From: Ignavibacteriota bacterium
GTDB taxonomy: Bacteria > Bacteroidota > Ignavibacteria > Kapaibacteriales > UBA2268
Direction: 5' to 3'
DNA length: 39,438 bases
Assembly: GCA_024636855.1 (NCBI GenBank)
Contig: JAGXGG010000006.1
Span: 1 to 39,438, forward strand
Positions 1 to 7,920 of this stretch are shown here, in pieces (the first letter of the stretch is position 1; each line of letters starts with the position of its first letter). Position numbers and translations under genes: made by a program. A model generated the notes under the pieces. It made no database searches. It was not told the DNA's origin and was given only the letters and a program-made list of their open reading frames with translations.

Positions 1-158
1 AAAGATACTAGAACGCCCCAAATAACAATTGCCATACCTAACTGTGCATCAAAACGATAATCAGTTATACCTTCTATTATAAAAACGACTATTATAAAAA
101 CCACTAGAAGAATTATCCAGTAAATAATAAGATTAAAGAATAGATTATTGTTTTTCAT
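1..158 (-). CDS. Small membrane protein, N-terminal part (runs off the left edge)
   Basis: The reading frame opens with ATG at 158 and stays open to the window edge (52 codons). A strong ribosome site GGAGAA lies 2 bases before the ATG. The peptide starts MKNNNLFFNLIIYW, then has a long hydrophobic helix (about residues 8-29), a short polar loop with GITDYRFD, and the start of a second helix containing W-G. Two close helices around a short loop resemble the small 2TM-domain proteins of Bacteroidota, but the rest of the gene is outside the window, so the family is a guess. No function can be given. Confidence 0.6.
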   Translation of the reverse strand, partial: MKNNNLFFNLIIYWIILLVVFIIVVFIIEGITDYRFDAQLGMAIVIWGVLVS

Positions 159-460
159 AATTCTCCATGATATAATTTCAAATAGCAAACTCAATCTAGA
201 AAAGCTCTTACAATATACTAATAGATTTAATGGTTATCTAAAAAAACTCTATTTTTAACTGTTTTTCTATCACATCACAGACATAATAAACTCTTTAATA
301 TCATCATCGAAATTAAAAGATAATATCTACTTATAATATTCTTTTTGCTCTACAGCAATATTATTTCTCGCCTGTCCAGCTGATAACAGGGAATCCTGAC
401 TTGTTCATGCCTTTGGCTTGACAGGTCAGGGAACATATTTCTCCTGGATTCTTCACTCCG
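159..460. other. Gene-free stretch between two minus-strand genes
   Basis: No convincing reading frame on either strand. The left part is plain AT-rich sequence that should hold the promoter of the small membrane protein. The right part (about 371-482) is a cluster of inverted and dispersed repeats listed separately: CCTGT/ACAGG arms at 371-375 and 386-390, a 10-base inverted pair at 395-430, and a repeat running into the 3' end of the adenylate cyclase gene. Confidence 0.6.
395..430. repeat. Dispersed inverted repeat, copy 1
   Basis: CCTGACTTGT at 395-404 pairs with ACAGGTCAGG at 421-430 (9 of 10 positions), with a loop carrying GCCTTTGGC. The same sequence, in the opposite orientation, is found at 2404-2427, so this is a repeated element rather than a local hairpin only. 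It sits just downstream of the adenylate cyclase gene and could also act as a transcript end, though no T-tract follows. Confidence 0.55.
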
Positions 461-482
461 CTACATTCCGCTCAGAGTGACA
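447..482 (-). repeat. Dispersed repeat of GTCAYNCTGARCG type, copy 1
   Basis: On the minus strand it reads TGTCACTCTGAGCGGAAT followed by GTAGCGGAGTGAAGAATC. A shorter relative is at 4727-4754 (GTCATGCTGAACGAAGCG then TAGCATC). Elements of this kind are scattered between genes in many genomes. This copy overlaps the last codons and stop of the adenylate cyclase gene. Confidence 0.6.
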
Positions 483-2323
483 TTGTTTCTACTCCCCATA
501 AAGAAAGTCTTCATTTTGCCTTTGCCTTTTATTTCTATTTCACCACGTTCTACATAGCTGAATTCTTCGTATTCAGTTACTGCTTCTTTGAAGCGTTCGG
601 AGACGTGCACTTCACCAGCTATACTAGAAGATTCCATACGTGAGGCAGTATTCACTGCATCAGACCACATGTCATAGATGAACTTGTTCTCACCTATTAC
701 TCCAGCTACTACAGGACCACAATCAAGCCCTATACGTACCTCTATTTTTGTGCCGTCTGCTGTGTGGTAATCTTTCATCATTGCTTTAACCTCTAATGCC
801 ATTTGGGCAGCTCTGTGGGTATTGTCTTTTTGTACTTCTGGGATGCCAGCAGCAGCCATATAGCTATCACCAATTGTCTTAATTTTCTCTAAGCCGTACT
901 TGTTTGCAATAGAGTCGTATTTGGTGAATATCTTGTTCAAAGCTTCTACTACTCGTCTTGGGTCTGCGTCTTGTGATAGTTCCGTGAAGTTGACTATGTC
1001 AATAAACACAATAGATGCCTGTGTGAAGTAGTCAGATATTGGGTGTTCTTTCTTTTTCAATCGCTTGGCTATAGATACTGGGAGTACATTGTATAATAGC
1101 TTATCTGAACGCTTGAGTAACCTGTATATCACGAACATCACTATTGTCATAAGAACTACAATAGCAATAGAGAAGTAGAGAATCACCTGCTCTCGTTTTT
1201 CCTGCTCAGCTATTCTTATCTTCTGTTTCTCTATTTCTTTTTGTTTTAGGTCATCTTCTCTTGCTTTTTCTAAGGCGGCTATTTTGTCACTGTTTTCTTG
1301 ATTAAATACTGAATCTTTGAGTTTGTGGTGTTCATCAGAAGCTTCCAATGCGTTCTTGTATTCCCCTTTTAGTTTATAAGCATCTGCAAGGTTTTTCAAG
1401 AACACACTTCTTCCATGCAACTCACCAATCTCTTCCAATATTTTAATTGCTTGAAGAGTATATTCAATAGATCTATTAAGGTTAATATCTTTATTTAAGC
1501 TTACATATTGATTCAATTCATCTGGATTGATGCTTACACTATCTTGTGATAGAGTTAAATATAATTCCCCCATATTCCCAAGATTAAAAGCAATTCCACT
1601 TTTATCTCCAAGTTCTTCACTTATCTTTAATGCTTTGTTATAATATTCTAAAGCTTTCGGGTAATCGGATTGATTATCATAAACAATCCCAATATTGACA
1701 AGATTAGTTGCAATTCCACTTTTATCTCTAAGCTCTTCAAATGTCTTTAATGCTTTGCTATAATATTCTAATGCTTTTGGATAGTTTGATTGGTCACTAT
1801 AAACATTCCCCATATTTCCAAGATTAATTGCTACTCCGTTTTTATTTCCAATTTCTTCATTTATCTTTAATGCTTTTTGAAAGTACTCTAAAGCTTTCGG
1901 ATAATCGGATTGAGCCTTATAAACAAGCCCCATATTTCCAAGAGTAACGGCAATTCCACTTTTATTCCCAAGTTCTTCATTAATCTTTAATGCCTTTCCA
2001 AAATACTCTAATGCTTTTGGGTAATCAGATTTTACTGCATTATTTACAGCGATTGGATTATACGCATTTGCCTCTCCCTTTTTCCAATTTATTTTTTTTG
2101 CTAGTTTTACTCCTTCTCGTCCATATTCTATTCCCTTATCAGGGTTAGTAGACCTAAATCCAAATGAAATACTTTTTAGCAATTTCACCTCATTCGTATC
2201 ACCTTTAGCTTTGGGTAGCTCCGCTAGGAGTGAGTCTAGTCTGGCTTGTCCTGTTAGCTTTTCAGCTTTTAGATTTGTACTAAATATAGTTAGTGCGAGT
2301 AGAATCAGTAATAGAGTTTTCAT
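461..2323 (-). CDS. TPR-repeat class III adenylate cyclase, membrane anchored
   Basis: The protein has 620 residues: a signal peptide (1-20), TPR repeats (about 50-330), a charged coiled coil (about 345-378), one membrane helix (380-400) and a class III cyclase domain (about 430-610). Metal-binding Asp442 (FIDIVNF) and Asp486 (KTIGDSYM), adenine-selecting Lys480 and Asp551, and transition-state Asn558 and Arg562 (VNTASRM) are all present, so it should be an active adenylate rather than guanylate cyclase. The TPR part would lie outside the inner membrane and sense a partner, with cAMP made in the cytoplasm. Four TPR units of exactly 40 residues (101-260) are nearly identical. The last residues (VTLSGM) and the stop lie inside a dispersed repeat, so the native C-terminus has probably been replaced. 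Family and catalysis are sure; the signal sensed is unknown. Confidence 0.93.
   Translation of the reverse strand: MKTLLLILLALTIFSTNLKAEKLTGQARLDSLLAELPKAKGDTNEVKLLKSISFGFRSTNPDKGIEYGREGVKLAKKINWKKGEANAYNPIAVNNAVKSDYPKALEYFGKALKINEELGNKSGIAVTLGNMGLVYKAQSDYPKALEYFQKALKINEEIGNKNGVAINLGNMGNVYSDQSNYPKALEYYSKALKTFEELRDKSGIATNLVNIGIVYDNQSDYPKALEYYNKALKISEELGDKSGIAFNLGNMGELYLTLSQDSVSINPDELNQYVSLNKDINLNRSIEYTLQAIKILEEIGELHGRSVFLKNLADAYKLKGEYKNALEASDEHHKLKDSVFNQENSDKIAALEKAREDDLKQKEIEKQKIRIAEQEKREQVILYFSIAIVVLMTIVMFVIYRLLKRSDKLLYNVLPVSIAKRLKKKEHPISDYFTQASIVFIDIVNFTELSQDADPRRVVEALNKIFTKYDSIANKYGLEKIKTIGDSYMAAAGIPEVQKDNTHRAAQMALEVKAMMKDYHTADGTKIEVRIGLDCGPVVAGVIGENKFIYDMWSDAVNTASRMESSSIAGEVHVSERFKEAVTEYEEFSYVERGEIEIKGKGKMKTFFMGSRNNVTLSGM
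1544..2023 (-). repeat. Four tandem 120-base repeats encoding 40-residue TPR units
   Basis: Residues 101-140, 141-180, 181-220 and 221-260 of the adenylate cyclase each begin YPKALEY and share KALK, EEL/EEI and NMG or NIG. The DNA is also similar from unit to unit, which suggests recent expansion and possible variation in repeat number between strains. Confidence 0.9.
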
Positions 2324-2403
2324 AAATCACCTGTTTGGAGAAAATGGTATCTTTGCAAATTAGTTAAAATAATTGGAATAGGGGAAAGAAAAAAACTATG
2401 ATG

Positions 2404-2454
2404 CCTGACTTGTGAAGCCAAAGGCATTAGCGGAGTACTTCGACTTCGCTCAGC
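2404..2454. repeat. Dispersed repeat, copy 2
   Basis: CCTGACTTGTGAAGCC then AAAGGCAT at 2404-2427 matches, in reverse, the element at 395-430. It is followed by TTCGACTTCGCTCAGC (2439-2454), another sequence of the scattered CTTCGCTCAG type. It lies between two minus-strand genes in a 183-base gap with no gene of its own. Confidence 0.55.
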
Positions 2455-2506
2455 AACCATCGAAGGCGGAATAACTGAAATACTATCTTTTACTACAATC
2501 TTGTTA

Positions 2507-3502
2507 TTATCTTTGTTCTGCTTTCTTTTCTATCCCATAAGCACAGAGTGGCAATATGAAAGGATAAAGATACCAAGCAAACCTACCATCTGTATATGCT
2601 GCTGTTAGTGAGTAGATAATCATCAGTACTACGAATACAGCACCCATACCAAATGCAAATGTATGTGATTTTTGGAAGTCAATATTTCTAAAAGTAAGTA
2701 AGAAAATTAACAAAGGAATTCCACCAGTTAAAGCTAAGCTGATATAAGTTCTCAAGCGAGTCAGATTATCTATTAATGATGATGTATTAACCGTCCACAT
2801 AAAGCTACTATCGGCGTTTATGGTATTAGCTCTAACTATTAGTGATGTTGCTAGAAATGCAATGAAAATGATAGTTGAATTGATAAAGCTTCTTTTGAAT
2901 CCGCTTTCTTTTATATTAAAGAAGAAGTAAAAGGGTAACAATAGTACCGCCTTTTCATTGACCATAGCAGCTAGTATCATTGTTATAATTAATGGGGTTA
3001 ACTGCTGCCTAAGAGTTAGGTAAACTCCTAGTATAATAAGGAATATCGCGGGTGCATCAAGCAAACCAACAACACCGTAGTAGAATATAGGGAATGAGAA
3101 TGCGTAAAGAAATGAAGTAATGAATATAGTTCTATCCTTGAAACCTATGAGTGCCAAGACTTTCATAAGGAAAAGTAGTCCGAGTATCTCAGTAGAGAGG
3201 CAGATTAAATTTAGAGATGTAAACGAATCAAAAGGCAATAGAGAAGCAATAAGTGGAATAAGAAATCGGAATGAATAAGGCTTAGTAACTTCACTTTCTA
3301 CATCTTTGCCATTGTAATAGTTTACATATTGAACGTAGGTGTATGAATCTAAGCTCATCTCTACGTCATAGCCAAGCTTTTCGCCTAGCTTTTTATCATC
3401 TGCACCGACGTAAGGACGGATAAACAAATCCTGTCTATTCCACCTAACTACAGACATGAGTACTACGACTAATGATAAAAATATAAAATGCTTATAATTC
3501 AT
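2507..3502 (-). CDS. Polytopic membrane protein, possible GT-C-type glycosyltransferase
   Basis: The 331-residue protein has an N-terminal helix, a polar segment (about 25-75) that would face the periplasm, then around eight more hydrophobic helices. A long first outer loop followed by many helices, plus motifs such as YGVVGLLDAPAIFL and VNEKAVLLLPFYFFFN, recall GT-C membrane glycosyltransferases and EpsG-like proteins. I cannot see the acidic metal site typical of that fold, so this is only a resemblance. It starts 17 bases after the stop of the receiver-histidine kinase gene and is probably co-transcribed with it. Confidence 0.75.
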   Translation of the reverse strand: MNYKHFIFLSLVVVLMSVVRWNRQDLFIRPYVGADDKKLGEKLGYDVEMSLDSYTYVQYVNYYNGKDVESEVTKPYSFRFLIPLIASLLPFDSFTSLNLICLSTEILGLLFLMKVLALIGFKDRTIFITSFLYAFSFPIFYYGVVGLLDAPAIFLIILGVYLTLRQQLTPLIITMILAAMVNEKAVLLLPFYFFFNIKESGFKRSFINSTIIFIAFLATSLIVRANTINADSSFMWTVNTSSLIDNLTRLRTYISLALTGGIPLLIFLLTFRNIDFQKSHTFAFGMGAVFVVLMIIYSLTAAYTDGRFAWYLYPFILPLCAYGIEKKAEQR

Positions 3503-3519
3503 CTTCGAAGATACGAAAA

Positions 3520-4623
3520 TTATTCTGTAGGGAATGATACGAAAAATGTAGTGCCTTTACCTAGCTCACTATCGAACCAGATTTGACCACCATTTTTCTC
3601 TACCATTTCTTTGGTTAGCAATAGGCCAAGTCCCGTTCCTTTCTCTTCGCTTGTTCCCAAAGTTGTATGTATTATGTTCTTTTTGAATAGCTTCTCTTTG
3701 TCCGAATCGCTCATACCTAAACCGTTATCTTTTACACTAATTACTATCATCTGATCTACAGATTCTGCAGCAATAATTATGTGACTATCTTTTGGTGAGA
3801 ATTTGATTGCATTAGATACTAGATTAGATATGACATTTTCCACGTGAGTGGCATCGGCAAATATCTTCGCATCAGTTCTTATATCACTATCCAATGAGAT
3901 AGATTTATTTGTTGCGTTGATTTTTAAAACACTAATAATAGAGTTAAATATATGTTCAGGAGTTACAAATTCTTTATTCAGATCGATACGATTCAGCTGT
4001 AACTGACCCCATTTTAGAAGGTCATCTACGAAATTATATTGGTTGACTATAGATTCATATAGAGACTCTACTATTTCCTTTTTTTCTGCTTCGTCCATAG
4101 TATCATATTCTTCTACCAATATTCCCATAAGTGATTTGACACCAGAGAGTGGACTTTTAATATCGTGAGCGACTAGAGAGATGAATTTATTCTTATCATC
4201 GAGTAATTTTTCTAATGATCTTTTTGATTTAGATAGTTCCAAATGATTGGAAACTCGCATAAGTAATTCGGAAGTGTTGAATGGTTTGGTAATATAATCA
4301 ACAGCACCCATCTCAAAGCCCATTTGTAAGTCTTCAGAGTTGTTTTTAGCCGTAACAAATATGATAGGTATATTACAAGTTGTAGGATCTTCCTTTAGAG
4401 CTCGGCATACATCAAACCCATTAGTCCCTGGCATAGCTATATCAAGTAAGATGATGTCAGGTATTTCCTCTTTGGCATTGCTAATAGCTGTTTCACCGTC
4501 CTGCGCTATTATCAGATTCGCATTCTTAGAAGCGAATGTATTGCCCAGTACTTGTAGGTTTTCGGGTATATCATCTACTATAAGTATAGTAGAATCATTA
4601 AAAATAGTTTCAGAGTTTCTCAT
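3520..4623 (-). CDS. Receiver domain-histidine kinase fusion
   Basis: A 367-residue cytoplasmic signalling protein with no membrane helix or signal peptide. A receiver domain comes first (about 10-128): acidic pair Asp17/Asp18, phospho-acceptor Asp61 (ILLDIAMPG), Thr91 and Lys113 (TKPF). A HisKA dimerisation domain follows with phosphorylated His153 (LVAHDIKSPLSG), then an HATPase domain with the N box (SNLVSNAIKF), G1 (DNGLGM) and G2 (GTGLGL) motifs. Kinases that begin with a receiver usually take phosphate or a signal from another kinase, so the partner must be elsewhere. The gene has its own promoter-like site just upstream and precedes a membrane protein gene. Confidence 0.93.
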   Translation of the reverse strand: MRNSETIFNDSTILIVDDIPENLQVLGNTFASKNANLIIAQDGETAISNAKEEIPDIILLDIAMPGTNGFDVCRALKEDPTTCNIPIIFVTAKNNSEDLQMGFEMGAVDYITKPFNTSELLMRVSNHLELSKSKRSLEKLLDDKNKFISLVAHDIKSPLSGVKSLMGILVEEYDTMDEAEKKEIVESLYESIVNQYNFVDDLLKWGQLQLNRIDLNKEFVTPEHIFNSIISVLKINATNKSISLDSDIRTDAKIFADATHVENVISNLVSNAIKFSPKDSHIIIAAESVDQMIVISVKDNGLGMSDSDKEKLFKKNIIHTTLGTSEEKGTGLGLLLTKEMVEKNGGQIWFDSELGKGTTFFVSFPTE

Positions 4624-4645
4624 ATAAGACCCTATTAATCAATAA

Positions 4646-4676
4646 CAAAGATAAAGAATTAATTTATTATAATAAA
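4646..4676 (-). promoter_or_regulatory. Bacteroidota-type promoter of the receiver-histidine kinase gene
   Basis: On the minus strand, TTTA (4676-4673), a 19-base spacer and TATCTTTG (4653-4646) match the Bacteroidota primary-sigma pattern TTTG-N19-TAnnTTTG with one difference. The ATG is 22 bases after the -7 box. Confidence 0.6.
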
Positions 4677-4726
4677 TTAATTTTGATTAATGACATGTTA
4701 ACAACAAGACCATCTTTTCTACCCAC

Positions 4727-4754
4727 GTCATGCTGAACGAAGCGTAGCATCTAC
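4727..4754 (+). repeat. Dispersed repeat of GTCAYNCTGARCG type, copy 2
   Basis: GTCATGCTGAACGAAGCG followed by TAGCATCTAC. It is a shorter relative of the element at 447-482 and lies between the kinase promoter and the pdxA terminator. Confidence 0.55.
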
Positions 4755-4780
4755 AAAAAACCCCACTTATAAGCAGGGTT
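4753..4780 (-). terminator. Terminator after pdxA
   Basis: On the minus strand AACCC (4780-4776) pairs with GGGTT (4763-4759), with CTTATAAG in the loop region that can extend the stem. A run of six T follows. It lies about 30 bases after the pdxA stop and would end the long upstream chain. Confidence 0.7.
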
Positions 4781-4810
4781 GTGAAATAATTTATTTTATA
4801 GAATTCTCTA

Positions 4811-5791
4811 CTACTTTCTTCTATTGTTTACCATTGCAATCCCAGCCTGTATTGCCTCTAGTGTGCTGGTCTCGTCAGCTGTGTTTGTTCCAGCTATTTG
4901 GTAAGCAGTTCCGTGATCGGGAGAAACTCGGACGATTGAAAGATTAGCGGTGAAGTTTACTCCACCTCCTTGAGCCAATAATTTGAGGGGGATTAGACCT
5001 TGATCATGGTACATAGCCAGTATGCCATCATATTCTTTGTACTGTCCGAATCCGAAGAAACCATCGGCAGGGAATGGGCCTTCTGCAACAGAGTGTTCGT
5101 GTCTTATGTTTAGCTTTTCCACTGTGTCATTTATATATGAGACTTCTTCTGTACCTATGTTACCTTGCTCACCAGCATGTGGGTTTAGTCCAAGTATTGC
5201 TATTCGTGGTTTCTCTATTCCAAAATCTTGACGCAATGAATTCTCAAGAGCTGCGTACTTGCTTTCTATTAGTCTAGGTCGGAGTAACTTATTTACTCGG
5301 CTAATTGGCTCGTGTACGGTTACTAGAGCCACTTTTATTTTTCCAGAGAATAGAATCATTAGTGGGTCAGCTCCAAACGATTCGCCTAGCATTTCTGTAT
5401 GTCCAGGAAAGTTAAAACCAGAAAGAGAGATTGCTTTTTTATTAATCGGAAGTGTGAGTAGAATATCTGCATTACTAGATTTAATAAATTCTACAGCATC
5501 GGTTATACTATCAGCTGCTATTTTGCCTGCCTCTGCAGTTATCTGTCCGAATTCAATCGATGCGTCTATACCCTTATTCCGAATTTCAACATTAAAACCA
5601 GAGAGCTTTATACCATTTTCAGTTTCTTCGAAATTGATATCTAATCCATCGAGATAGTCGATAATTAATCTATATGGACCAAAAAGAATAAAACTTAGGT
5701 CATTTGTGTCATTAGTTAACTTGCCTAGAGCCTTTGCAAAGCACTCAAGTCCTATTCCGTTTACATCACCTATGGATATAGCTATTTTCAT
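4811..5791 (-). CDS. pdxA: 4-hydroxythreonine-4-phosphate dehydrogenase PdxA
   Basis: Oxidises 4-phosphooxy-threonine in pyridoxal-phosphate synthesis; a cytoplasmic, metal-dependent NAD enzyme. The product from the chosen start has 326 residues, normal for PdxA. It begins MKIAISIGDVNGIGLE and has the metal-site histidines in FPGHTEM and MYHDQGLIPLK, plus VTVHEPISRV. The frame could extend 10 codons upstream, but ATG at 5791 has AAAGGA 9 bases before it and begins one base after the rodA stop, so it is preferred. It is the last gene of the chain running from 12575, followed by a terminator. Confidence 0.95.
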   Translation of the reverse strand: MKIAISIGDVNGIGLECFAKALGKLTNDTNDLSFILFGPYRLIIDYLDGLDINFEETENGIKLSGFNVEIRNKGIDASIEFGQITAEAGKIAADSITDAVEFIKSSNADILLTLPINKKAISLSGFNFPGHTEMLGESFGADPLMILFSGKIKVALVTVHEPISRVNKLLRPRLIESKYAALENSLRQDFGIEKPRIAILGLNPHAGEQGNIGTEEVSYINDTVEKLNIRHEHSVAEGPFPADGFFGFGQYKEYDGILAMYHDQGLIPLKLLAQGGGVNFTANLSIVRVSPDHGTAYQIAGTNTADETSTLEAIQAGIAMVNNRRK

Positions 5792-5792
5792 A

Positions 5793-7031
5793 TTAGAGCA
5801 TCCTTTGTGTACGATTTGCATTTAATAACATACCTGCCAAAGTCATATTGAAGAGTAACGAAGTACCTCCATAACTCATAAATGGCAGGGGTATCCCCAT
5901 AACTGGCATCATACCTATGACCATACCTATATTGATTAGTATATGATAGAGGAAGATGACACCTATCCCAAAGCAGAGTATTTTGAAAAAAGGATTATCA
6001 TTTTCTGTGGCTAGTTTTACTGCTCTTAATATGAGAACCCCAAAAAGGAATATAATACCTGCTCCACCAAGAAATCCAAATTCCTCAGTAGGTACAGAAT
6101 ATATAAAATCAGTCCATTGCTCAGGTATATAGCGGAGTTGAGTCAGAGTTCCTTGCTGAAAACCTTTACCAGTTATACCACCACTACCAACTGCGAGTTT
6201 CGATTGCATTACATTGTAGCCACTACCACGCGGATCACTTTCTGGGTCCAAGAAGCTATCTATTCTTGATTGTTGATGTGGTGCCAAACTCTTATAAACT
6301 ATTGGTCCGGCTAGTCCAACCGAAAATAATACGGCGACAGCTAGAATTTTGAGTGGTATTCTGCCTTTGAGCATTAACGCTACTACCGAAAAGACACTCG
6401 CTCCTATAAGATAGAAATATGAATCTCCTAACGAAGCTATTAATATAAAAGGGGCTACAACAATAACAAGTAATATAATAGAACTAAACCCTGTCCAAAA
6501 TAAGATTCCTAAAAATAGGGCTATAAGCACTGAAGCTGAACCAATATCTGGCTGTAACATAACCAATACTAGTAAAGGCAAGAGGAATAAAGTAGAACGA
6601 CCAAGTATGTTGATCTTGCTTATACTTTTTCCTTTCTGAGACAAATAGTTAGATAGACCCATCAAAAGACCTAACTTGGCAATTTCTGCGGGTTGCATAT
6701 TGAACCCACCTATCCTAATCCACCCCATAGTACCATTTATCCTGACCCCGACGAAAAGTACAGCTATAAGGAGAATAACTGATAAACCGTAGACCCAATA
6801 AGATAAAGTGCGGAGTTTTTTATGGGGAAAAAAGGCAACTGAAATTAATACTACTATACCGATTACTGCAGATAGTACTTGCTTGTCAAAAAAGCTACCT
6901 GCAAAAGAAACTGTGGCTGAGTAAATAGAGAGTAATCCCATTAGAGTAAGCATGATAACAGTAAAAAAAGTAGTCCAATCGAAATTCTCTACTTTAGTTT
7001 CTGATAGCTTATAGTCTAATGTATTATCCAA
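5793..7031 (-). CDS. rodA: Rod-shape peptidoglycan glycosyltransferase RodA
   Basis: An inner-membrane SEDS glycosyltransferase that polymerises lipid II into glycan strands for cell elongation, normally with a class B penicillin-binding protein. It has 412 residues with about ten helices and the family signatures GIPLPFMSYGGTSLL and QWTDFIYSVPTEEFG. The only start that keeps the first helix whole is TTG at 7031; the next Met is inside that helix. This TTG lies inside the end of purC (8-base overlap), so translation is likely coupled. No mrdA/PBP2 or mre gene is nearby in this window. Confidence 0.94.
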   Translation of the reverse strand: MDNTLDYKLSETKVENFDWTTFFTVIMLTLMGLLSIYSATVSFAGSFFDKQVLSAVIGIVVLISVAFFPHKKLRTLSYWVYGLSVILLIAVLFVGVRINGTMGWIRIGGFNMQPAEIAKLGLLMGLSNYLSQKGKSISKINILGRSTLFLLPLLVLVMLQPDIGSASVLIALFLGILFWTGFSSIILLVIVVAPFILIASLGDSYFYLIGASVFSVVALMLKGRIPLKILAVAVLFSVGLAGPIVYKSLAPHQQSRIDSFLDPESDPRGSGYNVMQSKLAVGSGGITGKGFQQGTLTQLRYIPEQWTDFIYSVPTEEFGFLGGAGIIFLFGVLILRAVKLATENDNPFFKILCFGIGVIFLYHILINIGMVIGMMPVMGIPLPFMSYGGTSLLFNMTLAGMLLNANRTQRML

Positions 7032-7920
7032 CGAATTGAGTTCCAGTTATCTTGAAAAATGCTTCCTTGTACTTGGCGTTTATTTTTTCAATTACATCGT
7101 TGGGCAACTTAGGGGCAGGAGGGGTTTTATCCCAATCCAAAGTTTCTAAGTAGTCTCTAAGTATTTGTTTGTCGTAGTTTTGTGGCTCTTCGCCTGGTTG
7201 ATACGTTTCTTCTAACCAAAGACGTGAAGAATCAGGTGTAAGAGCTTCATCTATAAGTATTATCTCACCAGTTTCTAACGCACCAAATTCGAATTTAGTA
7301 TCTGCTAATAATATACCTGATTTTCCTAATCTTTCTGCTCCGAAATTGTAAAGTTCTATTGAGATTGCTTTTAATAAATCCGTAGTTTTCTTACCTATAA
7401 TGTCGCAACACAGTTCGTAGCTGATATTCTCATCGTGTCCTTCGTCAGCTTTAGTAGATGGTGTGAAAATAGGCTCAGGTAATTTTTCAAATTTTCTTAG
7501 ACCTGCTGGTATATCTATACCACAGATTTTACCTGTTTCTTGGTAAGATTTCCATCCTGAACCAGCTACATAACCTCTTACTATGAATTCAACTGGAAGT
7601 GGTTTAGCTTTTCTTACAATCATACTACGCTTACTAAGAATCTCTTTGTGTGCTGATAGTGAATCTGGAAAATCAGAAAAATCACTTGCTATTAAGTGAT
7701 TATTGATAATGTGTTTTGTACTATTCAACCAATAAGTTGAGATTTGATTTAGTATTTTTCCTTTCTCTGGTATAGGTTCATTCATAATCACATCGAAGGC
7801 CGATATACGGTCAGTCGCAACGATTAGCAAAGATTCACCTAGGTCAAATACTTCACGTACTTTGCCCTTACGGACTAGGTTCAAATCATTAATATCTATG
7901 TTATATAAGGCCTTGCTCAT
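7024..7920 (-). CDS. purC: Phosphoribosylaminoimidazole-succinocarboxamide synthase
   Basis: SAICAR synthetase joins aspartate to CAIR using ATP in purine synthesis. The 298-residue product is the longer form of the enzyme and has the expected blocks: KGKVREVFDLGESLLIVATD near the N-terminus, DVIMNEPIPEKGKILNQ, GYVAGSGWKSY, and IDEALTPDSSRLW late in the chain. Its ATG shares a base with the stop of the upstream gene (TAATG), and its 3' end overlaps rodA by 8 bases. No other purine genes are here. Confidence 0.96.
   Translation of the reverse strand: MSKALYNIDINDLNLVRKGKVREVFDLGESLLIVATDRISAFDVIMNEPIPEKGKILNQISTYWLNSTKHIINNHLIASDFSDFPDSLSAHKEILSKRSMIVRKAKPLPVEFIVRGYVAGSGWKSYQETGKICGIDIPAGLRKFEKLPEPIFTPSTKADEGHDENISYELCCDIIGKKTTDLLKAISIELYNFGAERLGKSGILLADTKFEFGALETGEIILIDEALTPDSSRLWLEETYQPGEEPQNYDKQILRDYLETLDWDKTPPAPKLPNDVIEKINAKYKEAFFKITGTQFVG

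Noticed and set aside
5259-5657. Plus-strand frame of 132 codons opposite pdxA
   Set aside because: It overlaps a conserved PdxA coding region completely and has no motif of its own.
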